Positions 11,959-22,749 of a stretch of 64,000 nucleotides of DNA are shown piece after piece (the stretch's first letter is position 1; every line of letters starts with the position of its first letter). Where the stretch lies: the NCBI RefSeq assembly GCF_001907675.1, contig NZ_MPNT01000009.1, positions 13,254 through 77,253 of the forward strand, written 5' to 3'. This DNA comes from Mycobacterium paraffinicum (GTDB lineage: Bacteria; Actinomycetota; Actinomycetes; Mycobacteriales; Mycobacteriaceae). A program made the translations under genes and the position numbers. Below the pieces are notes generated by a model that did no database searches, was not told the origin of the DNA, and saw nothing but the letters and a program-made list of their open reading frames with translations.

Positions 11959-13347
11959 GTGCCTGTCCCTGGATCTGCACTCTCAGCGCACAAGTCGGGC
12001 GTTGACCGGTTGATGGCGAGTTATCGATCCATCCCGGCGACGTCAGTCGTCCGACTCGCCAAACCAACCTCAAATCTGTTCCGCGCCCGGGCCAAACGCG
12101 ACGCCCCCGGCCTGGACACATCGGGGCTGACCGGCGTGCTGAGTGTCGATCCCGAATCGCGTACCGCCGAGGTGGCCGGCATGTGCACCTACGAGGATGT
12201 GGTCGCCGCGACCTTGCCTTTTGGCCTTTCGCCGCTGGTCGTCCCGCAGTTGAAGACCATCACGCTCGGTGGGGCGGTCAGCGGCTTGGGCATCGAGTCA
12301 GCGTCGTTTCGCAATGGCCTGCCGCACGAATCGGTGCTGGAGATGGACATTCTCACGGGCGCCGGCGAGTTGCTTACCGCATCCCGCACCCAGCACGCCG
12401 ACCTGTTCCGCGCCTTTCCCAATTCCTATGGGACGCTTGGCTATTCGACCCGGCTGCGGATCGAGCTGGAGCAGGTCGCACCGTTTGTGGCGTTACGGCA
12501 CGTCCGCTTCCGCTCGTTGCCCGCGCTGGTCGCGGCCATGGAACGCATCATCGACACCGGCGGCCAGGGCGGAACACCCGTCGACTACCTGGACGGCGTG
12601 GTGTTCAGCGCCGACGAGAGCTACCTGTGCGTGGGCCGGCGAACCACCACCCCGGGGCCGGTCAGCGATTACACCGGAAAAGACATCTACTACCAGTCCA
12701 TCCGGCACGACTCTCCCGGAGTGGAAGCCATCAAGGACGACCGGCTGACCATGCACGACTATTTCTGGCGCTGGGACACCGACTGGTTCTGGTGCTCGCG
12801 CGCGTTCGGTGTGCAGAACCCCCGGCTGCGGCCCTGGTGGCCGCGCCGCTACCGGCGCAGCAGCGTCTACTCGAAGCTCGTCGCCATGGACCAGCGCTTC
12901 GGCATCGCCGACCGGATAGAGAAGCGCAAGGGCCGTCCCCCGCGCGAGCGGGTGGTCCAGGACGTGGAGGTGCCGGTCGAGCGGACCTGCGAATTCTTGG
13001 AGTGGTTCCTGGGCAGCGTGCCCATCACCCCGCTCTGGCTGTGTCCGCTGCGGCTGCGCGACCACGAGGGCTGGCCGCTGTATCCGATGCGGCCCGACCA
13101 CACGTACGTCAATGTCGGCTTTTGGTCTTCGGTGCCGGCGGGCACCACGGAAGGCGGGACCAACCGGACGATCGAGGCGAAGGTGAGCGAACTCGGCGGG
13201 CACAAGTCGCTATATTCCGACTCGTACTACGCCCGCGAGGAATTCGACGAGTTGTACGGCGGCGAGGCCTACAGCACGGTCAAGAAAACCTACGATCCCG
13301 ATTCCCGTCTCCTCGACCTCTACGCAAAGGCGGTACAACGGCGATGA
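11959..13347 (+). CDS. bfaA: FAD-binding oxidase/reductase (BfaA/Rv3719-like)
   Basis: A FAD_binding_4-type protein: the N-terminal half carries the flavin-binding segment with PTSNLFR, the TITLGGAVSGLG loop and NSYGTLGYSTRLRI, and the C-terminal half is the substrate cap. It overlaps the next gene (a cyclopropane-synthase-type methyltransferase) by ATGA. In mycobacteria this pair makes 10-methyl branched (tuberculostearic) acid: the methyltransferase adds a methylene to an oleoyl chain and the flavoenzyme reduces it. I chose GTG 11959 because homologs start about there and an AGGG-like site precedes it; an in-frame ATG at 11923 would add 12 residues. Family is clear; pathway assignment rests on the gene pair. 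Confidence 0.85.
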   Translation: MPVPGSALSAHKSGVDRLMASYRSIPATSVVRLAKPTSNLFRARAKRDAPGLDTSGLTGVLSVDPESRTAEVAGMCTYEDVVAATLPFGLSPLVVPQLKTITLGGAVSGLGIESASFRNGLPHESVLEMDILTGAGELLTASRTQHADLFRAFPNSYGTLGYSTRLRIELEQVAPFVALRHVRFRSLPALVAAMERIIDTGGQGGTPVDYLDGVVFSADESYLCVGRRTTTPGPVSDYTGKDIYYQSIRHDSPGVEAIKDDRLTMHDYFWRWDTDWFWCSRAFGVQNPRLRPWWPRRYRRSSVYSKLVAMDQRFGIADRIEKRKGRPPRERVVQDVEVPVERTCEFLEWFLGSVPITPLWLCPLRLRDHEGWPLYPMRPDHTYVNVGFWSSVPAGTTEGGTNRTIEAKVSELGGHKSLYSDSYYAREEFDELYGGEAYSTVKKTYDPDSRLLDLYAKAVQRR

Positions 13348-14651
13348 CGACCACCAGAGAGCCCCACCGCACCACCGGAAAGCTCAGCATGGCGCAGATC
13401 CTGGAGGTCTTCGCCGCGACCGGGCGCCATCCCCTGAAGTTCACGGCCTACGACGGCAGCACCGCGGGCAGCGCGGACGCCGAACTGGGCCTGGACCTGC
13501 GGACGCCGCGCGGCGCCACCTACCTGGCCACCGCTCCCGGCGAGCTCGGCCTGGCCCGCGCGTACGTGGCGGGCGACCTGGACGTGTACGGCGTCCACCC
13601 CGGTGATCCCTACCAGCTGCTCACGACGCTGACCGACCGCGTCCAATTCAAGCGGCCGCCGGCGCGCGTGCTCGCCAACGTCGTGCGGTCGATGGGGCTG
13701 GAGCGGCTGGTGCCGGTCGCCCCGCCGCCGCAGGAGACGCCGCCCCGGTGGCGGCGGATCGCCGACGGGCTGATGCACACCAAGACCCGCGACGCCGAGG
13801 CCATCCACCACCACTACGACGTCTCCAACACCTTCTACGAGTGGGTGCTCGGCCCGTCGATGACGTACACGTGCGCCGTTTACCCCGACGCCGACGCGAC
13901 GCTGGAAGAGGCCCAGGACAACAAATACCGACTGGTCTTCGAGAAGTTGCGGCTGCGGCCGGGCGACCGGCTGCTCGACGTCGGCTGCGGATGGGGCGGC
14001 ATGGTCCGCTTCGCCGCGCGGCGCGGCGTCCGGGTGATCGGCGCGACCCTGTCCGGTGAGCAGGCGAAATGGGCGCGGCGCGCGATCGAGCAGGAAGGAC
14101 TCGCGGACCTCGCCGAGGTCCGCCATTCCGATTATCGCGACATCGCCGAGGGCGGATTCGACGCCGTGTCCTCGATCGGGTTGACCGAGCACATCGGCGT
14201 CAAGAACTACCCGGCCTACTTTGGGTTCCTGAAGTCGAAGCTGCGCACCGGCGGCCTGCTGCTCAACCACTGCATCACCCGCCATGACAACAAGTCGACG
14301 TCCTTCGCTGGCGGCTTCACCGACCGGTATGTCTTCCCGGACGGCGAGCTGACCGGGTCGGGCCGCATCATCACCGAGGTCCAGGACGTCGGCTTCGAGG
14401 TGCTGCACGAGGAGAACTTCCGGCACCACTACGCGATGACGCTGCGGGACTGGTGCCGCAACCTGGTCGAGCACTGGGACGAAGCCGTCGGCGAGGTCGG
14501 CGTGGCCACCGCCAAGGTGTGGGGCCTGTACATGGCGGCCTCGCGGGTGGCCTTCGAGCAGAACAACCTGCAGCTGCACCACGTGCTGGCGGCCAACGTC
14601 GCCGCCCGGGGCGACGACCAGCTGCCGCTGCGGCCCTGGTGGACGCCGTAG
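13344..14651 (+). CDS. bfaB: Cyclopropane-fatty-acid-synthase family methyltransferase (BfaB/Rv3720-like)
   Basis: A 435-residue CmaS-family protein. HHYDVSNTFY (156-165) and MTYTCAVY (173-180) are family signatures, LDVGCGWGG (211-219) is the SAM loop, and SSIGLTEHIG carries the active-site segment. It is longer at the N terminus than mycolic acid cyclopropane synthases, as expected for the phospholipid-acyl-chain branch. ATG 13344 overlaps the FAD oxidase stop (ATGA). Likely role: methylene transfer to the C9-C10 double bond of oleoyl phospholipids as the first step of tuberculostearic acid synthesis. The family is certain; the exact product is inferred from the partner gene. Confidence 0.92.
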   Translation: MTTTREPHRTTGKLSMAQILEVFAATGRHPLKFTAYDGSTAGSADAELGLDLRTPRGATYLATAPGELGLARAYVAGDLDVYGVHPGDPYQLLTTLTDRVQFKRPPARVLANVVRSMGLERLVPVAPPPQETPPRWRRIADGLMHTKTRDAEAIHHHYDVSNTFYEWVLGPSMTYTCAVYPDADATLEEAQDNKYRLVFEKLRLRPGDRLLDVGCGWGGMVRFAARRGVRVIGATLSGEQAKWARRAIEQEGLADLAEVRHSDYRDIAEGGFDAVSSIGLTEHIGVKNYPAYFGFLKSKLRTGGLLLNHCITRHDNKSTSFAGGFTDRYVFPDGELTGSGRIITEVQDVGFEVLHEENFRHHYAMTLRDWCRNLVEHWDEAVGEVGVATAKVWGLYMAASRVAFEQNNLQLHHVLAANVAARGDDQLPLRPWWTP

Positions 14652-14659
14652 GGGCTGGC

Positions 14660-16501
14660 TCAGGAGTTATCGATCCGGCGGGCGCCGAGCTCGTTCTGCA
14701 GCAGTTCGAGCGCGACCTCCTCGGGGTCGCGGCGCGGCTCCGACGGCTCCGTGCGGCCGGCCTCGGCGAGCATGTGTTCCTCTTCGTCCCGCTGGGCCAC
14801 GTCGGGCGGGGGCTCGGCGGCCCTCGGCGTCGGCGGGGCCGACTCGACCGGGGCCGCGGTGCCCACCTCGCAGCGCACCCGCCAGTTGACGCCGAGCGCG
14901 TCCTTGAGCGCTTCGGCGATGACGTCGGCGTTGCGCTGTTCGCACAGCCGCTTGGCCAGTGGCGCCGAGGAATGTGTCAGCACCAGCGTGTTGTCCTCGA
15001 TCGCGCGGACGGTGGCGCCCGCCAGCATCACCTCAGTGGTGCGGCTGCGCTGGCGCACCTTGTCGCGCACCGTCGGCCACATGGTTCGCACCGCCGCGGC
15101 GTTCAGTTCGCCCGGCGCGCCCACCGGCTCGGGGGCGGCCGCCGGGGCCGGCTCGGGCGTCGGCTCGGGCGGTGGCTCGGGCTTGGAGACGGGCGGCGCG
15201 GCCTCCCGGGGCGGCGCGGCCTCGCGGGGCGGGGGGGCCTCGCGGGGCGGGGGGGCCTCCTTGGGAGCCGCCTCCTTGCGTGACCGGACAGGCGCCGCAA
15301 CCGGCCGGGGCGGGTGCGCGGCGGCCGCCTCGGCGGCGGGAATCGACATGTCCAGCCGAGTCTCGATGCGCTCGACGCGCTGCAGCAGCGCCGACTCGGT
15401 GTCGCTGGCGGACGGCAGCAGCAGCCGCGCGCAGACGACCTCGAGCAGCAGGCGCGGGGCCGTCGCGCCCCGCATCTCACCCAGCCCCGCTTGCACGGCC
15501 TCGGCGTAGCGGGTCAGCGTGGCCGCCCCGAGGCGGGTCGCCTGGTCACGCATCCGGTCGAGCACATCCTCCGGGGCATCCACCACGCCGCGACTGACGG
15601 CGTCCGGAACGGCCTGCAGCACCAGAAGGTCGCGGAACCGCTCCAGCAGGTCGGTGGCGAACCGCCGCGGGTCGTGGCCCGCATCGATCACCGATTCCAC
15701 CGCACCGAACAGCGCCGCGGCGTCCGACGCGGCCAGGGCGTCCACTGCATCGTCGATCAGCGCGACATCGGTGGCCCCCAGCAGCCCGAGCGCCCGTTGG
15801 TAGGTCAGGTGGTTGTCCTCGGCCCCCGCGACAAGCTGGTCCAGCACCGACAGCGTGTCGCGCGGCGAGCCGCCGCCGGCGCGAATCACCAGCGGGTACA
15901 CCGCGTCGTCGACGACGACGCCCTCCTGCTCGCAGATCCGCCCGATCAACGCCCGCATGGTCTTCGGCGGCAGCAGCCGGAAAGGGTAGTGGTGGGTGCG
16001 CGACCGGATCGTCGGCAGCACCTTCTCCGGTTCGGTGGTGGCGAAGATGAAGATGAGGTGCTCGGGCGGCTCCTCCACGATCTTGAGGAGGGCATTGAAA
16101 CCCGCGGTGGTCACCATGTGCGCCTCGTCGATGATGAACACCCGATAGCGCGACTGCGCCGGCGCGTAGAACGCGCGGTCCCGCAGCTCGCGGGTGTCGT
16201 CCACGCCGCCGTGGCTGGCGGCGTCCAGTTCCACCACGTCGATGCTGCCGGGAGCGTTGGGGGCGAGCGCCGTACAGGATTCGCAGACCCCGCACGGGGT
16301 GGCCGTCGGGCCCTGCGCGCAGTTAAGCGACCGGGCCAGGATGCGCGCCGACGACGTCTTCCCGCAGCCCCGGGGGCCGGAAAACAGGTAGGCGTGGTTG
16401 ATGCGACCGGCCTCCAGGGCGATCGACAGCGGTTCGGTGACATGCTCCTGCCCCACCACCTCGGCGAAGCTTGCCGGTCGGTACTTGCGGTAGAGGGCCA
16501 C
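14660..16501 (-). CDS. dnaX: DNA polymerase III subunit gamma/tau
   Basis: A 613-residue clamp-loader ATPase. Walker A is GPRGCGKTS (42-50); the zinc module is C61, C70, C73 and C76; Walker B is VFIIDEAHM; the SRH segment is TTEPEKVLPTIRSR. A proline/glutamate/alanine-rich linker with EAPPPR-type repeats joins this core to a conserved C-terminal tau-like domain that binds the polymerase. GTG 16501 is chosen because homologs begin ALYRKYRPASF; the open frame continues 15 codons further upstream without an orthologous start. No slippery A-run for a gamma frameshift was seen. It lies head-to-tail with the aminotransferase gene, as in M. tuberculosis (Rv3721c-Rv3722c). Confidence 0.97.
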   Translation of the reverse strand: MALYRKYRPASFAEVVGQEHVTEPLSIALEAGRINHAYLFSGPRGCGKTSSARILARSLNCAQGPTATPCGVCESCTALAPNAPGSIDVVELDAASHGGVDDTRELRDRAFYAPAQSRYRVFIIDEAHMVTTAGFNALLKIVEEPPEHLIFIFATTEPEKVLPTIRSRTHHYPFRLLPPKTMRALIGRICEQEGVVVDDAVYPLVIRAGGGSPRDTLSVLDQLVAGAEDNHLTYQRALGLLGATDVALIDDAVDALAASDAAALFGAVESVIDAGHDPRRFATDLLERFRDLLVLQAVPDAVSRGVVDAPEDVLDRMRDQATRLGAATLTRYAEAVQAGLGEMRGATAPRLLLEVVCARLLLPSASDTESALLQRVERIETRLDMSIPAAEAAAAHPPRPVAAPVRSRKEAAPKEAPPPREAPPPREAAPPREAAPPVSKPEPPPEPTPEPAPAAAPEPVGAPGELNAAAVRTMWPTVRDKVRQRSRTTEVMLAGATVRAIEDNTLVLTHSSAPLAKRLCEQRNADVIAEALKDALGVNWRVRCEVGTAAPVESAPPTPRAAEPPPDVAQRDEEEHMLAEAGRTEPSEPRRDPEEVALELLQNELGARRIDNS

Positions 16502-16542
16502 GGTCAGCAGGCTACCGGCGCCGGCCGACGACAGCCCGCCGG

Positions 16543-18293
<1,751 letters not shown>

Positions 18294-18383
18294 CAATTGG
18301 TCCGCCATGCGGACGGGCACGATGGTTTGGAATCGGGTTGGTCGCCTTTAGGCTGGCTTGAGCCAACCAGCATGAGGAGGCGT

Positions 18384-19181
18384 ATGGGGCGCAAGGTCGC
18401 CATCCCGTGGCACGCGTCTTTCTCGATCGCTGCCGGCGTCCTCTATTTCTTTTTCGTGTTGCCCCGTTGGCCGGAGCTGATGGGTGACACCGCGCATTCG
18501 TTGGGGACGGCGCTGCGTATCACGACGGGTGCGCTGTTTGCCTCGGCCGCACTGCCGGTGGTGTTCAACCTGTTGCGGGTGCGCAGGCCGGAGCTGGGGA
18601 CGCCGCGGCTGGCCCTGACGCTACGGGTCGCCTCGATCGTGGGCCATGTGCTGGCGGGCGTGTTGATCATCGGCGCGGCGATCAGCGAGATCTGGCTGAA
18701 CCTGGACGCCGCCGGACAGTATCTTTTCGCGATCTATGGCGCGGCCGCCGCGATCGCGCTGCTCGGGTTCTTCGCGTTCTACCTGTCGTTTGTCGCCGAG
18801 TTGCCGCCGCCACCGCCGAAGCCGATCAAGGCGAAGGAACCCAAGAAACCCCGGCTGCGCCGCAAGAAGGGCGACGAGGCCGAAGCCGACGAGGGCGGCG
18901 ACGAGGCCGACGAAGACACCGAGGCCACCGAGGACGACACCGAAGCCTCCGAGGAAGCCGAGGCCGGCGAGCCGGAAGAGGCCGAGACCGTCACGGCCGA
19001 GACCTCCGACGCCGCCGAGACCTCCGAGGCTGCGGCGGAACCCGAAGCCGCGACGGAAGAGTCCGGCGAAGAGGCAGAGGAAGGCCAGGCCAGGCTGCGC
19101 AACCGTCGCCCGACGGGGAAGGGGTCGCACCGGATGCGGCGCCGGCGTACCAGGGGCGGGGTCGCCCTCGACGAGGAATAG
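18384..19181 (+). CDS. lucA: LucA, lipid uptake coordinator (Rv3723-like)
   Basis: A 265-residue membrane protein. ATG 18384 gives the conserved MGRKVA start and follows an AGGAGG; an in-frame ATG at 18372 is possible. About four hydrophobic segments fill residues 8-150 (HASFSIAAGVLYFFFVLP, a central pair, and YGAAAAIALLGFFAFYLSF), then a PPPPPKP hinge, a basic cluster and a long Glu/Ala/Asp-rich acidic tail ending in basic residues. In M. tuberculosis LucA stabilises the Mce1 and Mce4 importers and so coordinates fatty acid and cholesterol uptake. The acidic cytoplasmic tail is longer than the M. tuberculosis version as I remember it. Confidence 0.9.
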   Translation: MGRKVAIPWHASFSIAAGVLYFFFVLPRWPELMGDTAHSLGTALRITTGALFASAALPVVFNLLRVRRPELGTPRLALTLRVASIVGHVLAGVLIIGAAISEIWLNLDAAGQYLFAIYGAAAAIALLGFFAFYLSFVAELPPPPPKPIKAKEPKKPRLRRKKGDEAEADEGGDEADEDTEATEDDTEASEEAEAGEPEEAETVTAETSDAAETSEAAAEPEAATEESGEEAEEGQARLRNRRPTGKGSHRMRRRRTRGGVALDEE

Positions 19182-19191
19182 CCGGCTCTGA

Positions 19192-19935
19192 TCAGTCGCG
19201 CCGTCGCAGGCGCTCGACGTAGGCGGCGATGCGTTGCTGGGTCTCGTCCGCGCCCCACATCTGACGGACCTCGTCGTCGATAGCGCCACCCGCACGAATC
19301 CTCGCCATCGTCGGGGCCCGCAGCTGGGTCTTGGTCTGGCGATAGGCGTCGGTGGGGATGCCACCGAGATCCGAGGCCTCCGCCACGGCCTCCTCCAGGA
19401 GATTGTCGGCGACCACGCGATGGGCGAGTCCACGAGCGACGGCCTCGGGCCCCCGATAGTTGCGACCAACCAGCAGCACTTCCTCGGCGTGGTCCCCACA
19501 CGCGTAGCGCATCACCTCCAGTGCCGCGACCGGAAACGGCACCCCGACCCGCACCTCGGCCGCTCCGATGGGCGCCTCAGGCGCGATCAGGCGGCGGTCG
19601 CAGGCACACGCGAGCACGCACCCGCCCGCGATGGCGGCGCCGTTGATCGCCGCCACGGTCGGTCCCGGATAGGAAAACATCGCCTCGAACGCCGCGGACA
19701 GCGCCGGGACCAGCCGATCGGTGTAGGCGGTGCCCCCGTCGACGACGCGGTTGAGGTCGACCCCGGCGCTGAACGCCCGGCCGGCTCCGGTGACAACCAG
19801 CGCGCCGGCGTCCGAACGCCCCAGCTCGCGAACCGCCGAGGTCAGTTCGTCGAGTAACTCGACGTCCTGGGCGTTGACGGGGCCGGACGAAAGCGTCAGC
19901 ACCTGCACGTTTTCCACGCTCTTGATGTCGATCAT
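19192..19935 (-). CDS. Enoyl-CoA hydratase/isomerase family protein (crotonase)
   Basis: A 247-residue crotonase. ATG 19935 follows a GAGGATG site and gives MIDIKSVENVQVLTLS. The oxyanion-hole segments GRAFSAGVDL and AINGAAIAGGCVLACACDRRL are intact, and one acidic residue lies in the catalytic region (IGAAEVRVGVPFP). Substrate unknown; by family it acts on CoA thioesters. It may share a transcript with the small gene upstream (20330-19950), which ends 14 bases before its start. Confidence 0.9.
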   Translation of the reverse strand: MIDIKSVENVQVLTLSSGPVNAQDVELLDELTSAVRELGRSDAGALVVTGAGRAFSAGVDLNRVVDGGTAYTDRLVPALSAAFEAMFSYPGPTVAAINGAAIAGGCVLACACDRRLIAPEAPIGAAEVRVGVPFPVAALEVMRYACGDHAEEVLLVGRNYRGPEAVARGLAHRVVADNLLEEAVAEASDLGGIPTDAYRQTKTQLRAPTMARIRAGGAIDDEVRQMWGADETQQRIAAYVERLRRRD

Positions 19936-19949
19936 GGTCACATCCTCGA

Positions 19950-20330
19950 TTAGCGGCTCACGGCCGCGATGACGACCGGGATGTCGGTGTTCTCGTCGGT
20001 GTGGTAGCTCGCGCACACGCGGTGATACCCGTCGGCGATCTGCGACGGGACGCCGATCGGGAAGTCACCGCGCACCAGCAGGATGGGCGACAGCGCCTGG
20101 CCCTTCTCGATTTTGGTGAGGTCCGCCGCGACATGGGGATTGTCGACCGGCAGCAGCCCCAGCCCGGCGGCACGCAGGATGTCCTTGGCCTTGCGATGCG
20201 TGACCGTGCCGGCCTTCAACTTTTTGATCACCTTTTTGACGGTCGCGGAGTCCGCGAGCATGGTGAGGTAATCCGCCGCCGCCGGAAAGTCATGGGCCTC
20301 AGGCTTTTCCAGCCACTTCACGCTCAGCAT
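19950..20330 (-). CDS. Conserved small protein with ParB/sulfiredoxin-like segment
   Basis: A 126-residue protein starting at ATG 20330 after a strong GAAGGGAGG site. The C-terminal part has LSPILLVRG followed by QIADGYHRVCASY, resembling the ParB/Srx nucleotide-binding motif (a strand, then a Gly-x-His-Arg box). The N-terminal part is a short helical region with many lysines (VKKVIKKLKAG). Function unknown; the family seems common in actinobacteria. Transcribed towards the crotonase gene. Confidence 0.75.
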   Translation of the reverse strand: MLSVKWLEKPEAHDFPAAADYLTMLADSATVKKVIKKLKAGTVTHRKAKDILRAAGLGLLPVDNPHVAADLTKIEKGQALSPILLVRGDFPIGVPSQIADGYHRVCASYHTDENTDIPVVIAAVSR

Positions 20331-20474
20331 CGCGTGCCTCCCTTCGTCAGCGCCGACATCGACGCAGCCTACCGGCTCGGCGCCGCGAAATTTGGGATCG
20401 GTAGCGAATCCGGGGATCTGTACTTGCGCCATGACGACGCCATCGGGGCGGCGCATGGAGGAAGGAAACGACAA

Positions 20475-20954
20475 GTGAAGCGACTTCTCGCGGCTGCGAT
20501 TGGGACACTGGGCGCCGCATCGGTGCTCGTGGGGTGTTCCAGCGGCGGCCACACGGCCAGCCCGGCATCGAGCACGGCGCCCAGCGTCGCCAGCGGCGGC
20601 GGGGCGCAGGTCAAGGTTGGTGGCGCCGACCTGGCGGGCCTGGACCCGGCCTCGGTGACGTGCGTCAAGACCGGCGGCAAGATCAACATCGGCAGTGGTT
20701 CCAGCGGCGGACGGCAGGCGCTCGCCGTCGTGATGACCGACGAGGCCACCCCGAAGGTGGAGTCGCTGGCAATGGTTGTCGACGGCAACGCGCTGTCGGT
20801 CAGCAACAGCATGGGTGCAAAGGTCGGCTCGGCCGACGTGGCGGTGGACGGCAAGACCTACACCATCACGGGCCAGGCGCAGGGTGCCGACCTGAAGAAC
20901 CCGATGGCCGGAATGATCACCAAGGACTTCAACATCAAGGTGACCTGCGGCTGA
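20475..20954 (+). CDS. LpqH-family (19-kDa-like) lipoprotein
   Basis: A 159-residue secreted lipoprotein. GTG 20475 follows GGAGGAAGG. The signal peptide KRLLAAAIGTLGAASVLVG ends in a lipobox (VGC), then a Ser/Ala/Thr-rich linker, then the LpqH fold with CVKTGGKINIGSG, a central strand series and the closing KDFNIKVTCG, where two Cys may form a disulfide. LpqH-type proteins are surface lipoproteins recognised by host TLR2. This is a paralog in an accessory block, not the core lpqH locus. Confidence 0.88.
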   Translation: MKRLLAAAIGTLGAASVLVGCSSGGHTASPASSTAPSVASGGGAQVKVGGADLAGLDPASVTCVKTGGKINIGSGSSGGRQALAVVMTDEATPKVESLAMVVDGNALSVSNSMGAKVGSADVAVDGKTYTITGQAQGADLKNPMAGMITKDFNIKVTCG

Positions 20955-21048
20955 TCGGTTGCGACCGGGCGGCGGACGTGCTCACTCACGCGTCCGCCGT
21001 CCGCCGCTTTCGCTGCCGGGACCACATTCGCGGACTTATGATGCAGCC

Positions 21049-22749
21049 GTGTCGATCCCCGACGAGTTGGACAACGCGCGCCGCCTGGCGTTCGCGGCCG
21101 ACGAGGCCGGGGCCCGCGATTTGTTGCTGTCCTTGATACCGCACATCGAGCGGGAGGACCGGGACGATCTGATGCTGGAAGTCCTCGCCCAGCTCGGCGA
21201 GATCTACCTCGACCGCGGCGCGAATGACGGCGTGCGCGAATCCATCCGGCGCATTCAAGACTGTGTGTCGATCTACGCGAGCATGCCCGCCGACGCCGAC
21301 GTCACGCAGATGATCCGTCGGTACTCACGGCGGGCTCAGTTTCTGCAAGCGGGCCTGGCCGCGGCGATCGGCGATCACGAAGGCGCGGCGGCGGCGCTGG
21401 CCGTGCTGGACGACGATTGCTCGGACGCGGATTTCCCCGCCCTGGCCGACGAGCACGCGCGCCTGCGCATTCATGCCCGGGCCCTATGCGCGACGGCGCT
21501 GTGCGACGACGACCTGCATGTCCGGTCGGTCCCGTTGTGGGAGAAAATCATTGGCGCCCTGGACGACTACCGCAGCAGTGGTGAGGCGGCGGACCACGTT
21601 CGCGTCGTCGCCGGTACCGGCTACGGCGGGTTCTGCGTCGAAACCGGCCGGCTGTCGGAGGCCGACCCCTGGCTGCGTCGCGCGGAAGCGCGGGCCGAGG
21701 CGAACGGCTGGGAACTCGCCACGGCGCGAGCCCGATTGGAGCGGGCGGCGGCGTGCTGGGCGGCCAACAACCACGCCGGCACCGAGCAACTGGTTTCCGA
21801 GGCCTACCCCGTCATCGCCCGCCACGAGCGGGCCCACGACGTCGCCCGCTGCTGGCTCTACATGGGACTCACCCGGCTCGGGGCCGGCGCGCTGGAAGCC
21901 GCCGACGAATGTTGGGAACACGCCGAGCGGCACTGGCGTGAATTGGGGAAGCCGCTGTATCTGCACCGTATCCTCTTGCAACGCAGCTGGATAGCGATCT
22001 TCTGGAGCCGCTTCGCCGAAGCGGTCGAGCTGATCGCCCAAGCCCGCGAACTGCTCGACTCGTCGCCGCGTAGCAGCTGGTTGCAGTACGCGCTGCTCGA
22101 CAATCATCTCGGCACGGTGTGGCGCGCGGACGCGTTGGCGGACCTCGGCTTCGACAGCTCGGGTGATCCCGACGAGACGCTGCAGGAGACCGAGGCGCGG
22201 CAGGCGGAGGGGCTCGGCATCCTCCGCGGCGAGGTCGGCACCGAGAAATACCGGCGCGGCATGACCAAACTCGAGCAGGCCGCCGAGCTCAAGGTACCGG
22301 CGGCGCTGGCCGTCGACTCGGTGCGGTATTCGATCGCCGACGCCGACGCGAGATCCCGCTGGGCCACCACCGTTTCCGGCCCAGTCCTGGCCGGCGCCTT
22401 CGCCGTCGCCTGGGAGTGGGAGAACACCGAGCTGATCAGTCAGCTGGTCGAGTACCACAGCGCGCGCGGGACTTTCGACGCCGGTGATCAGCGGCCGCGC
22501 ACGGGCGAATGGGCTTCGACGGCCACCCCTGCGGTCCCCGTCGACGCCGACCTGGAGCCCGCGCCCGCGCTGGCCGCGGCCGGCTCGCCGGCCGCCGGTG
22601 GCGCATCGCTGACCCGGCTCGGGCCGTTGCCGCCGCTGCGGATGCAACCGGACGCGGAGCCGATCCTGAGCCACTATCGTGAGTTGGCTTTTCAGCGCTA
22701 CGGCCGCGCCGTCACCGCGGCCGAGGCGGCCTGGTCGACGTGGCCATGA
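21049..22749 (+). CDS. TPR-like helical-repeat protein, partner of the CHAT protease
   Basis: A 566-residue protein from GTG 21049. Residues about 1-430 are almost entirely short amphipathic helices with TPR-like spacing (for example EVLAQLGEIYLDRG, ARLERAAACWAANNHAGTEQL, ARCWLYMGLTRLGAGALEAADECWEHAERHW); the C-terminal part holds a Pro/Ala-rich linker and a final LSHYRELAFQRYG helix. No catalytic motif. The stop overlaps the CHAT protease start (ATGA), so the two are made together and probably interact; helical-repeat partners that regulate or present substrates to CHAT proteases are known. I cannot name an ortholog. Confidence 0.8.
   Translation: MSIPDELDNARRLAFAADEAGARDLLLSLIPHIEREDRDDLMLEVLAQLGEIYLDRGANDGVRESIRRIQDCVSIYASMPADADVTQMIRRYSRRAQFLQAGLAAAIGDHEGAAAALAVLDDDCSDADFPALADEHARLRIHARALCATALCDDDLHVRSVPLWEKIIGALDDYRSSGEAADHVRVVAGTGYGGFCVETGRLSEADPWLRRAEARAEANGWELATARARLERAAACWAANNHAGTEQLVSEAYPVIARHERAHDVARCWLYMGLTRLGAGALEAADECWEHAERHWRELGKPLYLHRILLQRSWIAIFWSRFAEAVELIAQARELLDSSPRSSWLQYALLDNHLGTVWRADALADLGFDSSGDPDETLQETEARQAEGLGILRGEVGTEKYRRGMTKLEQAAELKVPAALAVDSVRYSIADADARSRWATTVSGPVLAGAFAVAWEWENTELISQLVEYHSARGTFDAGDQRPRTGEWASTATPAVPVDADLEPAPALAAAGSPAAGGASLTRLGPLPPLRMQPDAEPILSHYRELAFQRYGRAVTAAEAAWSTWP

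Noticed and set aside
14660..16501. Upstream start giving 15 extra residues for DnaX (16546)
   Set aside because: Homologs begin at the GTG giving ALYRKYRPASF; the extra residues are low-complexity Gly/Ser/Ala.
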